A stretch of DNA of 64,000 bases from Symsagittifera roscoffensis. Lineage: Eukaryota; Xenacoelomorpha; Acoela; Convolutidae. The translations under genes and the position numbers were made by a program. The stretch lies in NCBI RefSeq assembly GCF_963678635.1, contig NC_087064.1:62179548-62243547 (forward strand), given 5' to 3'. Position 1 is the first letter of the stretch. Every line of letters begins with the position of its first letter. The notes beneath the pieces were generated by a model, which saw nothing but the letters and a program-made list of their open reading frames with translations, did not search any database and had not been told where the DNA came from. Shown here in pieces: positions 21,361 to 33,699 of this stretch.

Positions 21361-22255
21361 CTTACAATTGACGCAACGACTTTAAACTATAATTTAATCT
21401 TCCCTAAAGGAGCGGGAAATAATAGTTTAAACTGTACTTTTATAAATAAAGATAACTTAAACAGAACAAGAAATCTTACAAAACAAGATATGCAAACTTT
21501 ATCACATATCGTAAATGAAGAAAAAGTTGAAATTATAACAACAACAGAAGCACAACAAAGCATTTCCCCTATTCAACCCAATCTTACAGCTCCAAAACTA
21601 AAAAACCCAACGTTACAACAAACAATTATACAATCCACGGTTAAACCCTCTGTTGCTCAGAAATATTCACAAATGGATTACAAAACGTTTCGACCAGTAA
21701 CAAAACCATCATTTAAACAAAAAACATCACCTAGAAATAATTTAACGAAATTTCTCACAAAACAGATATAGTCGATCAAACAGGCGAAATAACCAGTATC
21801 GAAATAACTATTCAAGATCAAATTGAAACTGACCTGAATTTCCGTTTAATACCAGTTCCCATTCAAATTCTACAAATAGATAATATTCAAATGATCGATC
21901 TAGAAACTGTTCATAAAATAGAAATAGAAATTATTCCAACGATAGGAATAGAAACTATTCAAATGATCGAAATCATAAATATCAAAATAATCGATCACGC
22001 GATTATTCTAACAACAGATCAAATTATCAAAGATCAAAATATTACAACTATCAAAATAGATCACGCGACAATTCACAGAACAGATATTCAAGTTAAAACA
22101 ACAGACAAAGAAACTACTCTCAATCCCCACATAGGAGTAAGACATGTTATCAAAATTCACAACAAAATTATAGAAGTAGTACACCTAAAAATCAAAGGCA
22201 TACCAATCAAATACAAACAACGAAGAAACTCAACCATACCCTACTGGTATTGATA
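21361..22255 (+). pseudogene. Element A: gag remnant with Asn/Arg-rich domain
   Basis: From LTIDATTLNYN at 21.36 kb this matches the end of the first gag segment of element B (40.31-40.72 kb), including QKYSQMDYKTF. Near 21.76 kb it jumps directly to the equivalent of 42.32 kb, so the Gag core and the zinc knuckle are deleted. The rest is a low-complexity tract of about 480 bases with the same repeating codon pattern as B: read in one frame it is Ile/Thr/Glu-rich, in the natural frame Asn/Arg/Ser-rich. Confidence 0.6.
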
Positions 22256-22299
22256 ATAACTAAAGCACAGAATTGCAATCAAATCGCATAAATTGCTAA

Positions 22300-23150
22300 T
22301 CCACAGACAGTGAAAGTGACACAGACAATGCAATTCCAATTAACATGATACATGTTGAAAATGACTACGAACTTATTATTTACGAAAAAACAATATATTC
22401 CCATATCTATCAAAATCATGATTGATCACTTCCTCTTAAATTATTATACAAGACCTAAAAGCAGTAACAAGACAAAAGAAAATATAGTAGAAGAAGTAAC
22501 AGAAGAGAAACCCACAAAATGTTCAAGCACAAAAAACCTTAACCAAAATATACAAAAGAAATGCATTTACCAAAAGAAAAAACTTGAACAATCTCACTCC
22601 TTTTAGAAAGTCCAAAATGCAAAGAACTATACCCCATAATACAACAAAGGAAAAAATACAAAAAAATAGTAGAAGAAGTAACAGAAGAAAAATCCACAGA
22701 ATGCTCAAACACAAATAATATTTATCAAAATATACCTAAGGAAACACATTTACCAAAAGAAAAAATATGGACAATCTCACTTCTTTTAGAAAGTCCAAAA
22801 TCAGAAGAATTGCAATCACCAGACCTTGAAAATGATTTTTCAAAAGATTCCGGAGCGGAATCAAACATCCCCACTTGGAATAAAATAAAAATTTTACATC
22901 CAAAATTAATACCTTTCAAAACAACAAGCAGGCTAGCAACAGCACAAGGATTGACCTTAACAAACTATGGAAAAATTCAACTTTTCCTTGTTCTCAAACT
23001 TTTGAGCAAACCATTTAAACAAACCTTCCATAACACAGATATAAAACATAATATCATTGGGATTCCATTTATTACTAAATATATAGCAACTATAAATATC
23101 CTAAATAGTAGAATTCATAAAAAAAGATAAATAAACAAGAATGAAAAATA
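22300..23150 (+). pseudogene. Element A: protease region with internal duplication
   Basis: The frame 22810-23130 carries the active site as DSGAESNIPTWN, equal to the DSGAESN of element B, and downstream GIPFITKYIATINIL. Immediately before it, about 150 bases are present twice (22479-22626 and 22661-22810, offset 182, about 80% identical): each copy has VEEVTEEK, then PKEKI-type and ISLLLESPK-type residues. The first copy is frameshifted. The usual product is a dimeric aspartic protease; here it is inactive because of the stops around it. Confidence 0.6.
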
Positions 23151-23229
23151 CTGCTTTAACATTTTTGCAAAGAATAAACAATAACCACCATTTTTCTCAA
23201 AGTTTTACCCTATATACAATCAGGAACGG

Positions 23230-23734
23230 AAACACCTGAAACCACTAGTAGGTTATATTTATAACTTCTCAAATAAACAAACTCACCAATAGGATAAAGA
23301 ACAAACAAACAACATCTCTATATGCATGACCTTGAATTCAGACCAAATCATAAATTTTTCCGAGTAACATTTTCATCTATCAAATACATGAAAAACTGAA
23401 ACTCAGACAAAACTTCCCTACATGTATATAAAAAATCTCCAAATAAAATAACCCTACCTCTAGGACACTTAGGTTATTGTGAAACTAACGCAACAATTTT
23501 TCTCACAAAGGAAGTAGCGTATAGAGTAAATAATAATTTACAGTTATTAGATATATGTCAATCATTATTTCTTGACGAAAAATTATCGATTAATAATTTA
23601 ATAACCAATGAAAAGCGAAACACAGACTATTTTACAAAAACACCTTACTTTAAACCAACATTTCGAATATCAAAATACACAGAAGATCAACAAAAATTCA
23701 TAAAAATGTTCAATTTTTAACACTCTCAGATACC
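23230..23734 (+). pseudogene. Element A: third copy of the protease-RT junction
   Basis: This 450-base stretch matches 20.28-20.71 kb and 43.69-44.13 kb (shared words ACAACATCTCTATATGC, TTATTGTGAAACTAACGCAAC, GTAGCGTATAGAGTAAA). Together with the starts of the two RT fragments, the same junction occurs three times in element A. At 23.73 kb it is cut and joined to the integrase zinc finger, so RT and RNase H are missing from this path. Confidence 0.55.
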
Positions 23735-25210
23735 TTTAAGCATGATGCTTATGGCTTTTCTTACTTCGCACTCATTAGACACTAAAGGACACTCAATATC
23801 AGAAAAAAAAACATATTCCAATTTCATTCAAAATTTTTACTTTCCAATGCATCAATTTGGATTAAAGTAGTATGCAATGATTGCATAACATGCCAATTAA
23901 ACAAACCATATCAAAACCAAAAACAAATTGCGGAAAATTAAGATTTTAAAGGACAAAGTCTTAATTTCAATCACAGAATTTCATTTGATACAAAAGGACC
24001 AATATCACCATCCTCAGAAAGAAACTCATTTATAATGGTCATAGTCGATATATTTACACAATACGTAACACTTAAGCCAGTACCCCATTGCAACGTTTTT
24101 ATGCATATACAACACTTTATGAACACTGGATAGCAAAATTTGGATTACCCGAAATCCTTGTTACAAACAATGGCGCTGAATTTATAAACTACGAAATTAT
24201 CACACTATGCCACTTGTATAATATTGAACATAAACCACGTACATCTCATGCAACTTGGACTAATGGATTAGCCGAAGGCATGAGTCGTTCATTACAAGAA
24301 TATCTCAGATGTATCATCAACGACAATGACACACGATATACTGAATGGTCAACAGATGTAAAGTTTTCCCCTTATCTTATAATTCACATATCACAACAAC
24401 TTTAGGACTGTCACCCTATGAAATGGTTTTCAATCAAAAACCACGAAAACCGATAATTTTCACGGCAAATTTTTCAATAAATACACAAATTTATTGTCAA
24501 CCCACTAAAGAATCAATATGTTATAATCTACCACTAAATCCCCACGATGAAGATCATTTTCATCATCCACAAATTTTAAAATTAGCTTCCGGTATACACA
24601 CCGAATGTATTTTAAACAGTTATAAAAAACAGAATGAAATTTATCAAAAAGTAACAAAAAAAAATTACAGAGACAGATTATTACTTCCCAAATAAATTCT
24701 CGGTTCACACAAGCTACAAACTAAAAAATCGGAACATACGTTTTAATTCCAAATTTTACAATACAAAAACGAATTTCTAAAAAATTACTACCACTCCGAA
24801 AAGGACCAAACCAAAAAATTGATAAACCCACTGATGTAACATACAATCTTTTAGACCTAAACAAAAAAAAATTGTTCAACGTCGGAAAATTTTTTCACCT
24901 GTTTATCCAAAAGAGTACGCTCTGCGCAAACTGACTCAAACATACTCCTTTATAGGACACAAAGTTATTCACAATAACTCCGTTTACACACAAAATTAAA
25001 ACACTGTTATGAATTCTATCCAAAAACCAGTAGAAGGAAAAAAAATAAAAAAAGAACTTAACAAACAAACTTCTAAAAATTTACATAACAAAAAGATAAC
25101 ACAAACAGAAAGAAAAAATCAAAAATTATAAGAAAAAATTCTAGCACAAGGTCAAAAATAAAAATCTCCACAACAATCATCGCGAGATCAAAATCAGCCA
25201 CATTCATTCC
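23735..25210 (+). pseudogene. Element A: integrase, zinc finger retained, catalytic Asp changed
   Basis: The N-terminal zinc region is visible as KHDAYGF followed by a shifted His and CNDCITCQLNK. The core follows: ISFDTKGPISPS (first Asp), MVIVDIFTQY, then ILVTNNGAEFIN, where the second catalytic Asp of the DNGxEF motif is Asn, and TNGLAEGMSRSL with the Glu. The C-terminal part runs to about 24.72 kb with FNQKPRKPIIF, and a decayed basic tail extends to 25.2 kb. Several shifts (24.38 kb) and stops are present. Element B has the reverse defect: DNG intact, zinc finger lost. Confidence 0.7.
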
Positions 25211-25847
25211 ACAATCTTAAACATTAAAGAAAGTTGAATTTCAGAAATCACTTCAAGTTTAATTAAATTTTCACCTCTTGAAAGATCTTTTAAACACCCG
25301 TACTTTTTCTCAAAATCCATGCTGAAAAGCATTTGAACAAACTAGTTCAAATTCAACCAATCAGAACCTTTCCGAATCATCGCCTTATTTTTGACACGAC
25401 TTCTTTAGCCGACAAACAATCACCTTCAAGCGTATCTCTAACTATAACTAAAAGCTCTCTAGGTCAGAAATAAGCAAACCGCTCAAAATTTACACCTGGA
25501 ATAAACAAAGTCTCAAAATTACAATCTTGCCCTATCAAGTATAATAAAGATCAACAATATTGTCCCAACTTAGACCTCAAAACTCCCTCAAGCAAAAATA
25601 TCAAATTAGCATACAGAACAAAATGGACTTGATCATTTAGCCTAAAGTACGAATTACTCATAGATACCCCCCAATCATCCAGTAAATAACAAAAAAAACT
25701 AGGAAGACTCTTAGGAGCCCTCAAAACTTCCCTTCACCAAAAATTACCGAAACCCAACCCATTTGTCAAAAAATCAATAAATAATCCAACCACACTCAAA
25801 TTCAGTCTCAAAATAATATATTTCGACGGAAGGAATTATTTCTTCAA
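25211..25847. other. Element A: non-coding spacer after pol
   Basis: About 640 AT-rich bases without an open frame. The interval matches 47.26-47.84 kb of element B in order (AGATCAACAATATT, CCTCAAAA, TAGCCTAAAGTA). It would be the intergenic or leader region for a downstream mRNA. Confidence 0.45.
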
Positions 25848-26275
25848 ATGCTTCTTTCACAAACAGTCAGCCATATTCAAGATATACTTTCAAATTTTTT
25901 TTCAACCAACTCAATTTTTTTTGAAGTATGTATATTCCTAATATCCGATACCCTAGAAATAATCATCCCCTCCTGATAATTTTTTGCAAGTGTTTCATCA
26001 TTTTTTTTGCTTTTGCCCAAACCTACATTATTTTATCTAAAATCCTTGACCACCTCCTCAGGTACGATATTTCAACAACTATCTAAAAGTTCCATCATCC
26101 ATTCAGTAGAACAGATGTTTTTCTTCTTTTTTTAATATTTCTCACATTTCTGACATCCCTCATAATGACAATATGCAAATGTATAAAAAAGGCTAACATA
26201 ACTTTTGCATTAGAAGCGATACTTTTAATCCTTTTCATCGAAGAATATTACAATAAACGTAAAATTTCTTCGTAA
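25848..26275 (+). pseudogene. Element A: ORF Z, small membrane protein
   Basis: The ATG at 25848 (MLLS) is shared with element B. The first half is degraded by a shift and TGA/TAA near 25.97 kb. The second half, 26087-26275, is open for 62 codons with no ATG at its start and follows a TAA at 26084-26086 that is present at the same place in B. It contains a hydrophobic helix (DVFLLFLIFLTFLTS), a short basic loop with Cys (ICKCIKK), a second hydrophobic helix and a charged tail (IEEYYNKRKISS). Length and layout are the same as in B. Two helices with a basic loop recall viroporins, but the family is unknown. Confidence 0.5.
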
Positions 26276-26997
26276 AAGAAAATTTTTTTGAAATAGTAGT
26301 ATAATTCAAAGTACTCCCCAGACTGCATCACAACAAAACACATCAAACTTCCCATCAGATTATTTAGGTTCAACCCCTACATCTGAACAAATTCGAGAAA
26401 ATCCTTTTAATCCCCCAGCTACTACAGAACAAATCCCGTATTGGATGACACAAGTTTTCACTCAAAGTGAACCAAATTTAGCAAACGATCCAATAGACGT
26501 TTCATATGACACAACTTTGTCACTACCAGAAAAACTTCGACCCCTTCCTTAAGTCAAATCTCACAAACACCATTTCCTCCAAATTTTCCTACAAATCTTG
26601 ACGCTAGATATCGAGAAAATTCAACCAATAACATACACTTATGATTAGACTGGAATACATTCGTATCACCCCCTGCATTATTTGGTCAACATCACGAAAG
26701 TATCAGATTACCCAACTGGGCACTAAACACATTACTATACCGACAAGATATCCACAAAGATTTACAAGAACATAACATACAAATACTTACACAGGATAAT
26801 CTGACACTAAAATTTGAAATCACAGTGTGACTAAATAATATAATTCACTATCCCTAACCCAAGCCCCCCAAGTATAACAGATCAATCTTTACTGCCACCA
26901 TTGATAACCACAGAAATTGTCTACAAAAACGATAGATACACAAAAAAGACAATTGGATATATAACTTTTTATAATCCATAGTCAGGACTATCATACA
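26276..26997 (+). pseudogene. Element A: ORF X, truncated
   Basis: This corresponds to the second half of ORF X in element B (48.7-49.4 kb): SDYLGSTPTSEQIRENPFNPP, SEPNLANDPIDVS, then a shift, LDWNTFV near 26.65 kb, RYTKKTIGYITFYNP. The N-terminal third present in B is missing. The stop of X is mutated, so the frame reads past the env ATG at 26999. Function is not recognised; the C-terminal half looks folded (aromatic and charged), the N-terminal half disordered. Confidence 0.5.
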
Positions 26998-26998
26998 C

Positions 26999-29665
26999 AT
27001 GTATCTTCTGAAAACTTTAATTTTCCAGACCCTTCCCTTTCCTAATTTCTCAAAATCCAATCATAACAATCCTTCCCCCCGAACAGAACCCCAGGATTTA
27101 CTAGTCACACACTATGACCGTGAAGAAAATGAACAAAAAACATTACATAAATATGCAATAAATCAAGTCACTCAATGCAACAAAAAAACATTACATAACG
27201 AACAATGAAAAAAAAACATTACATAAATATGCAATAAATCAAGTCACTCAATCAAGGCACTCAATGGAAACAACAAACATAGTAGCTACACTTTACTCAA
27301 AAGCACGAGCTCCAACACTAACAGGATATAAATTCACAGAGACAATTTCCGAAAAGAAAGTACCTTGTTCTCAAGTCTCAAACGGAAATAACAATAGACT
27401 AGATCATGAATCTTTCTACCAAGTGATATCAAAAGACTTGTACATCTCAGTCCTCAAGACTGTGAAAACGAACTTAAACGATTAAAAACCACATCAAACA
27501 AAGGGACAACCAGAAAATTGGTAAACTTTCAAGTTTTTCCAGACTCTGCACATCAAGCCGAACTTGAAAGATACCAAGGTCATAAAAAACTAGACGAAAA
27601 ATTTCCATTCCACGAAGCACATGGAAGATTAACTTACGATACCACACATTGGAATAAACAATCCCTCAAATTGTAAAGCAGACACTAAAATCAAAGGATA
27701 CCAAAAAATAATGTTTTTTGATTGGAAATTACAACTTTAAAAAGTACAATTAACACGAGATTTAAAAGATGACTCTACAATTCATCAAGGAATCAGACTC
27801 CCTTGCAGAATTGACCAAGGATAATGCGATCCAACTACACGAACACAAGCAACAATTGTTTGGTTTCCTGAAGACACATATACCACATTTCAAGTAGCAA
27901 AAATACACGCTAGAATGATAAAATTTCACCAAAAAACTTTTTATTGAATCAATCCCTTATGAAGACATGAACCCCGATCAAAACAGACAGAGTAATTATA
28001 AAATTAGAAACATTCATAACCTAGAAAATAAGTTGACACGTTTCCAAACTTATCCAGAAACTGAACTTGCATGTAAATACAACAAACCACTTTATAAAAC
28101 GCAATATTCAGAAATTCCTGTCAAATGCGAACGAAGTTTTGACATGAATACAGGAAAATTAATCATATATCCCCATGCAACATACTACTCAACCAGCGAC
28201 AAAAAATCATACATCCCAGTACACCTCCTACAAAACACAGGAAACAATGGTGCAAAAATAAAACCACAAGACAAAGACACTACACGTTTACGAGGACTAT
28301 CACTTATGAACAACACTCAATTTGGCGCAATTCATTATGAAATACAGCTAGGCATGAAATCAGACTATACAATAAGTAGAATTTTTTCAAAAAATGTCTT
28401 TAACAGAACTTGAAACACTACATCAATTATGCGAACTTGAAAGAACACAATTTCTACAATCACTTGCACTAGCAGTACTCAAAATCCCTTATGCAGGATG
28501 TTTATTATCAGGTAAAAGATCAAATTTTTTTGACTACGAAGGAAACATACTATGGTATTACACTTGTACCAAAAAAGTATCACCCCTATATGTTTTTGAA
28601 GATAAAAGTTGCTATAAATGAATCCCAAAAATCTATAAAAATAAAGTACACTTTGTAGATACACTTTCCCGGAAAACTTATTTTTTGGATACAGCAGTCC
28701 CATTTGGATCGGAAAACAGCCACAATGTACTAAAATGGAATCCTGACAAAGATAAGTACTATCTTCTCACGCCATACCCTACAATTATGCAACCATTAAA
28801 AAAAATTTCACCAGACACCATTAAAGCTATAGCCCGCAAGCCAAATATCGATTGACAATCGATCGGCATATACTCTAAATCTGACATTCAACACCACATA
28901 CGTACACAAAAATTTCAAGAACTACTCACGAAAATGGACGCAATACAACGACAATCCATAGATCAAAACTTACACAAACTTGCAGAAACAGCAGGTTTTT
29001 CAGACATCTACGCACAAGACTACAGCGGATATTTTAAAGATATAAAAAATAACATTTACTTAAAATACAGACCACAAGAAATATCACCAATAGATATTTT
29101 TAGTTTTGTAAATTTTAAAAACGAACTTCTTGCCTTTCTAGGATGGCCCTACTTCATCTTAGAAAGATTGACTATATTATACGCAATGTTTAACTTTCTT
29201 GGATTTCCTTTCTCTCTAGTAAAAGGAATCTACAATACATGCGCAATACACACATAAGTTAACAAACAATCAAGCGTAGCACGCGTACTTTTTGCAAGAT
29301 TTTTTGGAATATTCTCTATATCAATAAATAAAATACTTTTAGACGCTCAAATAAAAAAATACAATACAAAACTATCAACAACACAGAACACATATGACGA
29401 TTCACAAAACAATACAAATACAACGCCTACGGCACCACAATTACAAAACCTAAACCATAACCATCCTTTATCATTAGTACTACAAAATTTCAGAAACATA
29501 GCCCTGACAGACTTCATATCTTCAAGACCTAATTACCCACAAAGCCCAATTCAACACAGAATAACCCAACAGTCTAATATGGAAGACACATAGGAGCAAA
29601 TTATAGAACAATCACATACCACTAACTTTCGTTCTCAGAACAACCATCTTTTTAGCCCACAATGA
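26999..29665 (+). pseudogene. Element A: env-like glycoprotein gene, decayed
   Basis: The order of pieces is the same as in element B: a hydrophobic N-terminus from 26999 (possible signal peptide), an ectodomain with conserved Cys (PCRIDQG near 27.8 kb, ELACKYN, CYK at 28.61 kb), a membrane segment near 29.14-29.24 kb (LGWPYFILERLT, FPFSLVKGIYNTC) and a Gln/Asn/Pro-rich tail that continues without a shift to a TGA at 29663-29665. Breaks: tandem repeat and stops at 27.14-27.26 kb, stops around 27.48-27.9 kb, shift near 28.39 kb, stops near 28.62 and 28.86 kb, TAG near 29.59 kb. Such a protein in a living element would mediate membrane fusion. Confidence 0.55.
27139..27262 (+). repeat. 78-bp tandem duplication inside the element A env gene
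   Basis: AAACATTACATAAATATGCA followed by ATAAATCAAGTCACTCAATG occurs at 27139 and again at about 27217, with a short partial copy (CATTACATAACGAACAATG) between. Element B has a single copy, so the repeat arose in A. Confidence 0.7.
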
Positions 29666-31420
29666 GCCGCCAAGTTGGATCACTTCATCGCTCAATTTCC
29701 TACACAGCCAACCTTCAAAGCAACCTTCCCATCATCCCACTTTTTGCTTTCACCCCACCTGAATCACCTCATGATAACACTTCATTCGGCATGGATTCAG
29801 ATAATAATTCAAACACCACTGTCTATAATACTATTTCCCAATTTAATAACTCAGATCTCGAGACCCCTGACGAATTTGACAATTCCGAATCCTGTCCATC
29901 TACATTTTCCCAACCTCCCTTTCAACCTCTCCACTCCCATTAAGATTTGAACCTCCTTCCACTCCTTCTTCTATTTCCAATGTACCACCCACATATTCCC
30001 ACTTGACCAGTGAACCTTCCGAAAACAACAGCTCTGTAAACACACAAGTATCTCATGAATTTGACAATTTCTTCACACTTCAGCAACAATTACAGTACCC
30101 TCAAACACTAACCATTCACCAACTTTCACAATCCATTATATCATCAAACCCATTAACCCCAACTCCCCCTTCGAATAACACCCCTTCGCAAAACCCAACT
30201 CCCTCATCAATACCATCCTCATCCAGTACAAACCGAGCCTACCGAACCTTCAAAAGAAAATTCCCCAATACTCCATTTCCCTCTCACACGGGAACAGCCA
30301 CAACATTTGTTAATCACCCACTCCACACTAACACTAAAGAATTTCTTCAAATATGTTTACCCCTTTTCACCCTAAACACCTATTTTCATTCAGACCCTAA
30401 TGACGAAAACCCTAATTATGCTAATGAGCACGTATTATACACAACACTTTCATGGACATCATTTTATCTCTTCACTTATCCACTATCACTACCATTATAT
30501 AACAACCCATATGATAACAAACAATCAACTCCACCTTTTAACAACAGCACTCACTACAAAACAATTTACACAAATAGGATATAAACAGTCACTTATCAGA
30601 TTCACCGCACCCAAAACTAACGAATATTCTATCGATCACTACGACCATAACATCATAAGACCAAACGAGGACATCTTTCTGAACGACGATAAATTTGCTA
30701 GCCCACAACTAACAGAAAAATTCTTCTTTAAAACACCATACGTTTTCACCCTCAATACTTAAGATAAAAAAACAACCGCGTTATTTCAGCAGCCTTTCGT
30801 GATATTCAAGCATATGAGTCATATTTTAACAAATTTAACAACTTCCCATCAACCTTTCATTTCCTCACACCCAAAGAACGTGATTTGCACTGTTCACTCG
30901 ACATCATGTTACGAACTAAACAGACACACACTTATACTTACTATAAGTTCATCCAACATCATTATACTCATAATACACCAGCACGACAAATTCACCACAG
31001 ATATCAATACATTAATTCCAAATATACTTCACCATTTTTTTCTTAACTCCGCTTATTGTATTAAAAATACTAACCTACAAGGCATCCTCCGCAATTTTGA
31101 TCCCATCACCCAGGTGTATATATTCTGTCCCTTTACTAAAACCTTCAACGTAGACGAATCCCGCCCACTAATCAGCCCGTTTAAATCTCGATCCTAGAAT
31201 TCATTCATAACACCAGATATAATCATAAACTTATAACCTCATCCAAAATACACCTTATGAACTCTTACCTAGCACTGAAGAGCACAAAATCATTAAAGCA
31301 CTCGAATTGCTTTGGCCACTTCTCCAAATTAAATACATCACTCGTTTGATAGCTAAATTACTAATATCATCAGAAGTCATCCATCACGTTCTTCCCCAGG
31401 GATTCTTCACAGACGAATAA
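29662..31420 (+). pseudogene. Element A: ORF Y, unrecognised large protein
   Basis: The ATG at 29662 overlaps the TGA of the env tail (ATGA, 29662-29665), as in element B. The product starts MSRQVGSLHRS and has about 190 residues rich in Ser, Thr, Pro and Asn, followed by a basic motif (RTFKRKFPN) and a C-terminal part with many aromatic residues (FTAPKTNEYSIDHYDHNIIRP near 30.6 kb). The end FFTDE-TAA at 31.42 kb equals FFPDD-TAA in B. At least four frameshifts are present (29.94, 30.4-30.58, 30.76 and 31.2 kb). No hydrophobic segment and no family motif is seen. A phosphoprotein or matrix-like role can be guessed from the layout, not shown. Confidence 0.5.
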
Positions 31421-32996
31421 AGTAATATGAATTAAATAAATTATACTAACAAATTAGAACAAAAACTAACCATTCTTCATAAATGTTTTCTCTTTTTCTT
31501 TAGTCTTCACCAGCACGATCATCAATCATCTACAAAAAAGAAAAACGAAATAAAAAACAGAAAACCTTTCTCTTGAATCATAAATTTAAATTTATCAATT
31601 GCAATAAATGAGGCAGTAAAATTTACGTCCAAAACAGTAATAATGCAGTAAAGGTGTTTAAAATGAAAACAAATTGATAATTTCAACCCCCCAAATAAAG
31701 CAGTAAAGTTAAGAAATGCAAAGTAGTAAATTAATAAAAAATGCCTATAAAAATACAGCGGTACTAACTTTTATCAAAGACACTTCTTTATAGTTTTAAA
31801 ACATTCACTCACCCACAATCCTATCCACAATCGCACAGCTCGCCCACGAAGAATTGTTTAAAATAATGAATTTAAGTTTTTAATTTCACTGATAACAACT
31901 CTAACCAGTTTTAACGCATTTCAAACTTATCTTTAACCCTGTTGGAAAGGAATTATATAATAATCCAAAAAAACCAACGCAAGCTTACTAAATACCACAA
32001 ACCACAACCTAACAGCATGACTAACAAAAGAAAACCCACAGTACCCAAACCGGATTAAAATCAGCTTAGAACTGGATAAATCATTCTTTCGAAGACTACT
32101 TTCAAGTCTGAACACAAAAAAAAACAAAACACAAAAAAGTCGAAAGACAAACTCAAAACAAATGATTTGAATTTTTAAGAAAAGGAACCAACCAAGTCAA
32201 AAAAGGAAAAAACCAGTAATAAAAAAAACACAAAAGGTTAAACAAAAAAAGGACTCTCCAAAAAAGAGAGCATGAATTTATACTCCACTCCTGGCGTAAC
32301 CCACCAGAGAGGACGTCCTGAGCATGCTCTATATCCAGCCTAACCCACCGTGCTACACCCACGCTTTGCGACACACACTCTATTTTTGACGAGAGTTACT
32401 CAAGGGTGAGTAGCTCTTAAAAATAACCATACTAAACAAAAACGCTTTTGCGATTAAAATTAAGACAAGATCATAACTAAAAACAAAATTAACAAAGATT
32501 TGTATATGTAAATAAAACAATGCAGTGTATAGATTACATATAGCCCAAAGACGAGCAGCAAGGAACTTGACAACCCTATCACATTCCAACTACGGAATGG
32601 CAAAACACACCCGACATGCTGCCTACAGTCACTACACTCAAAGGATTTAAAGTACGACTTGGCATCGCAGCAAAGGAAACCCATTGCAACCGAACAATGG
32701 CCATCTCGATGTTCAAGTATACTTACAGATCCAAGTCACCAGGCACTTCATCCAAAGTCAAACTACATGCCACTTCCGAACGAGATTGGAACACTGCTAT
32801 TCTATAACCAACCAAATCAACACTCATCACAACCGATCAGAAATCATGATACGATCTCCCGAAACGATCGTGATAACAATCCTTCTTCCTAATCGAAAAA
32901 AGAATATGCTCGCAACTTCTAAAAGAAAGACACCATCATCCATCCTCCACTACCGTAGAACACTGAAGAACTAAAACTCTGTAAAACCCGGATGGG
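31421..32996. other. Element A: 3' non-coding region
   Basis: About 1.6 kb with no gene. It aligns in order with 53.85-55.45 kb of element B, for example the words GAGCATG-CCTAACCCACC near 32.27-32.35 kb and CTACACCCACGCTTTG at about 32.35 kb. The conserved block 32.27-32.42 kb (three CCTAACCCACC/CGTAACCCACC-type words) is the most constant part and may be a packaging, polyadenylation or promoter region. The last bases, CCCGGATGGG, precede the presumed LTR start. Confidence 0.45.
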
Positions 32997-33650
32997 TGTA
33001 ACCAGATCTAAACTAGAATTTATTATTGGATATTATTCTGATATCTTATCTCTTTAAAACATTGAAAACTAACCAATCATACTCCATCAAACTTACAACC
33101 CAATTATTTGTAAGTGATGAAACTACTTGTAGTTTCAGCACCAGAGCAATTTGAATTAAGCTTAGAATACAGTTGTTCTCATTCTGGAACTAACTCGCAT
33201 AAACCGGTGTACACAAGATCTATCGAGACTAGGAGATATGAGAGTAGACTAAAAAATTGCACGAATCTATCCGGCCGATAATAAGATAGCGTGACGAGCA
33301 GACGATGTTCCTTATCTGAAATTACTCTATGAGTATAGTACATAATACATAACTCAATAGATCGTTCGAAATAAACTTTGAACATTGCCTTTAAAATTCG
33401 TAGCAACAAAAGTTTAGCCACATTTAGTACAAAATGTTTAAAACACATAATATTTATTAAGGGCTGGAAAAAGTGAATATTTGTATTTTTGAAAACTTGA
33501 TGTCGTTGTTGGCCTTTTAAACACCTATTTTTGGCATTATTTATCAATTGAAAAGCTATCAGATTCAGAAAATCAACTTTCACTCCACGATGAACTTAAT
33601 GATTTTTTGAACTGTTTCTCCTCAAGCACACCGCTAAGCTGGTTTTCGTT
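32997..33650 (+). repeat. LTR-like sequence of element A type
   Basis: It begins TGTAACCAGATCTAAACTAG, the counterpart of TGGAACCTGATCTAAACTAC at the start of the element B LTRs, and follows the B LTR for about 380 bases with roughly 80% identity (shared TTTGTAAGTG, TTTCAGCACCAGAG, CCGGCCGATAATAAGATAGC, CTCTATGAG). After about 33.36 kb it no longer resembles the B LTR. It is cut by the fold-back element at about 33.70 kb. Start at TG is chosen because B shows the same junction after GGATGGG. Confidence 0.55.
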
Positions 33651-33699
33651 TCCTACTCGCACAGTTATGACTAGTTGTTTTTCACTGCCAAACGAAACC

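Noticed and set aside
28479-28703. Minus-strand hydrophobic frames inside env and pol of elements A and B
   Set aside because: AT-rich coding DNA rich in Lys and Asn codons gives Phe/Leu/Ile-rich complements; these are shadows.
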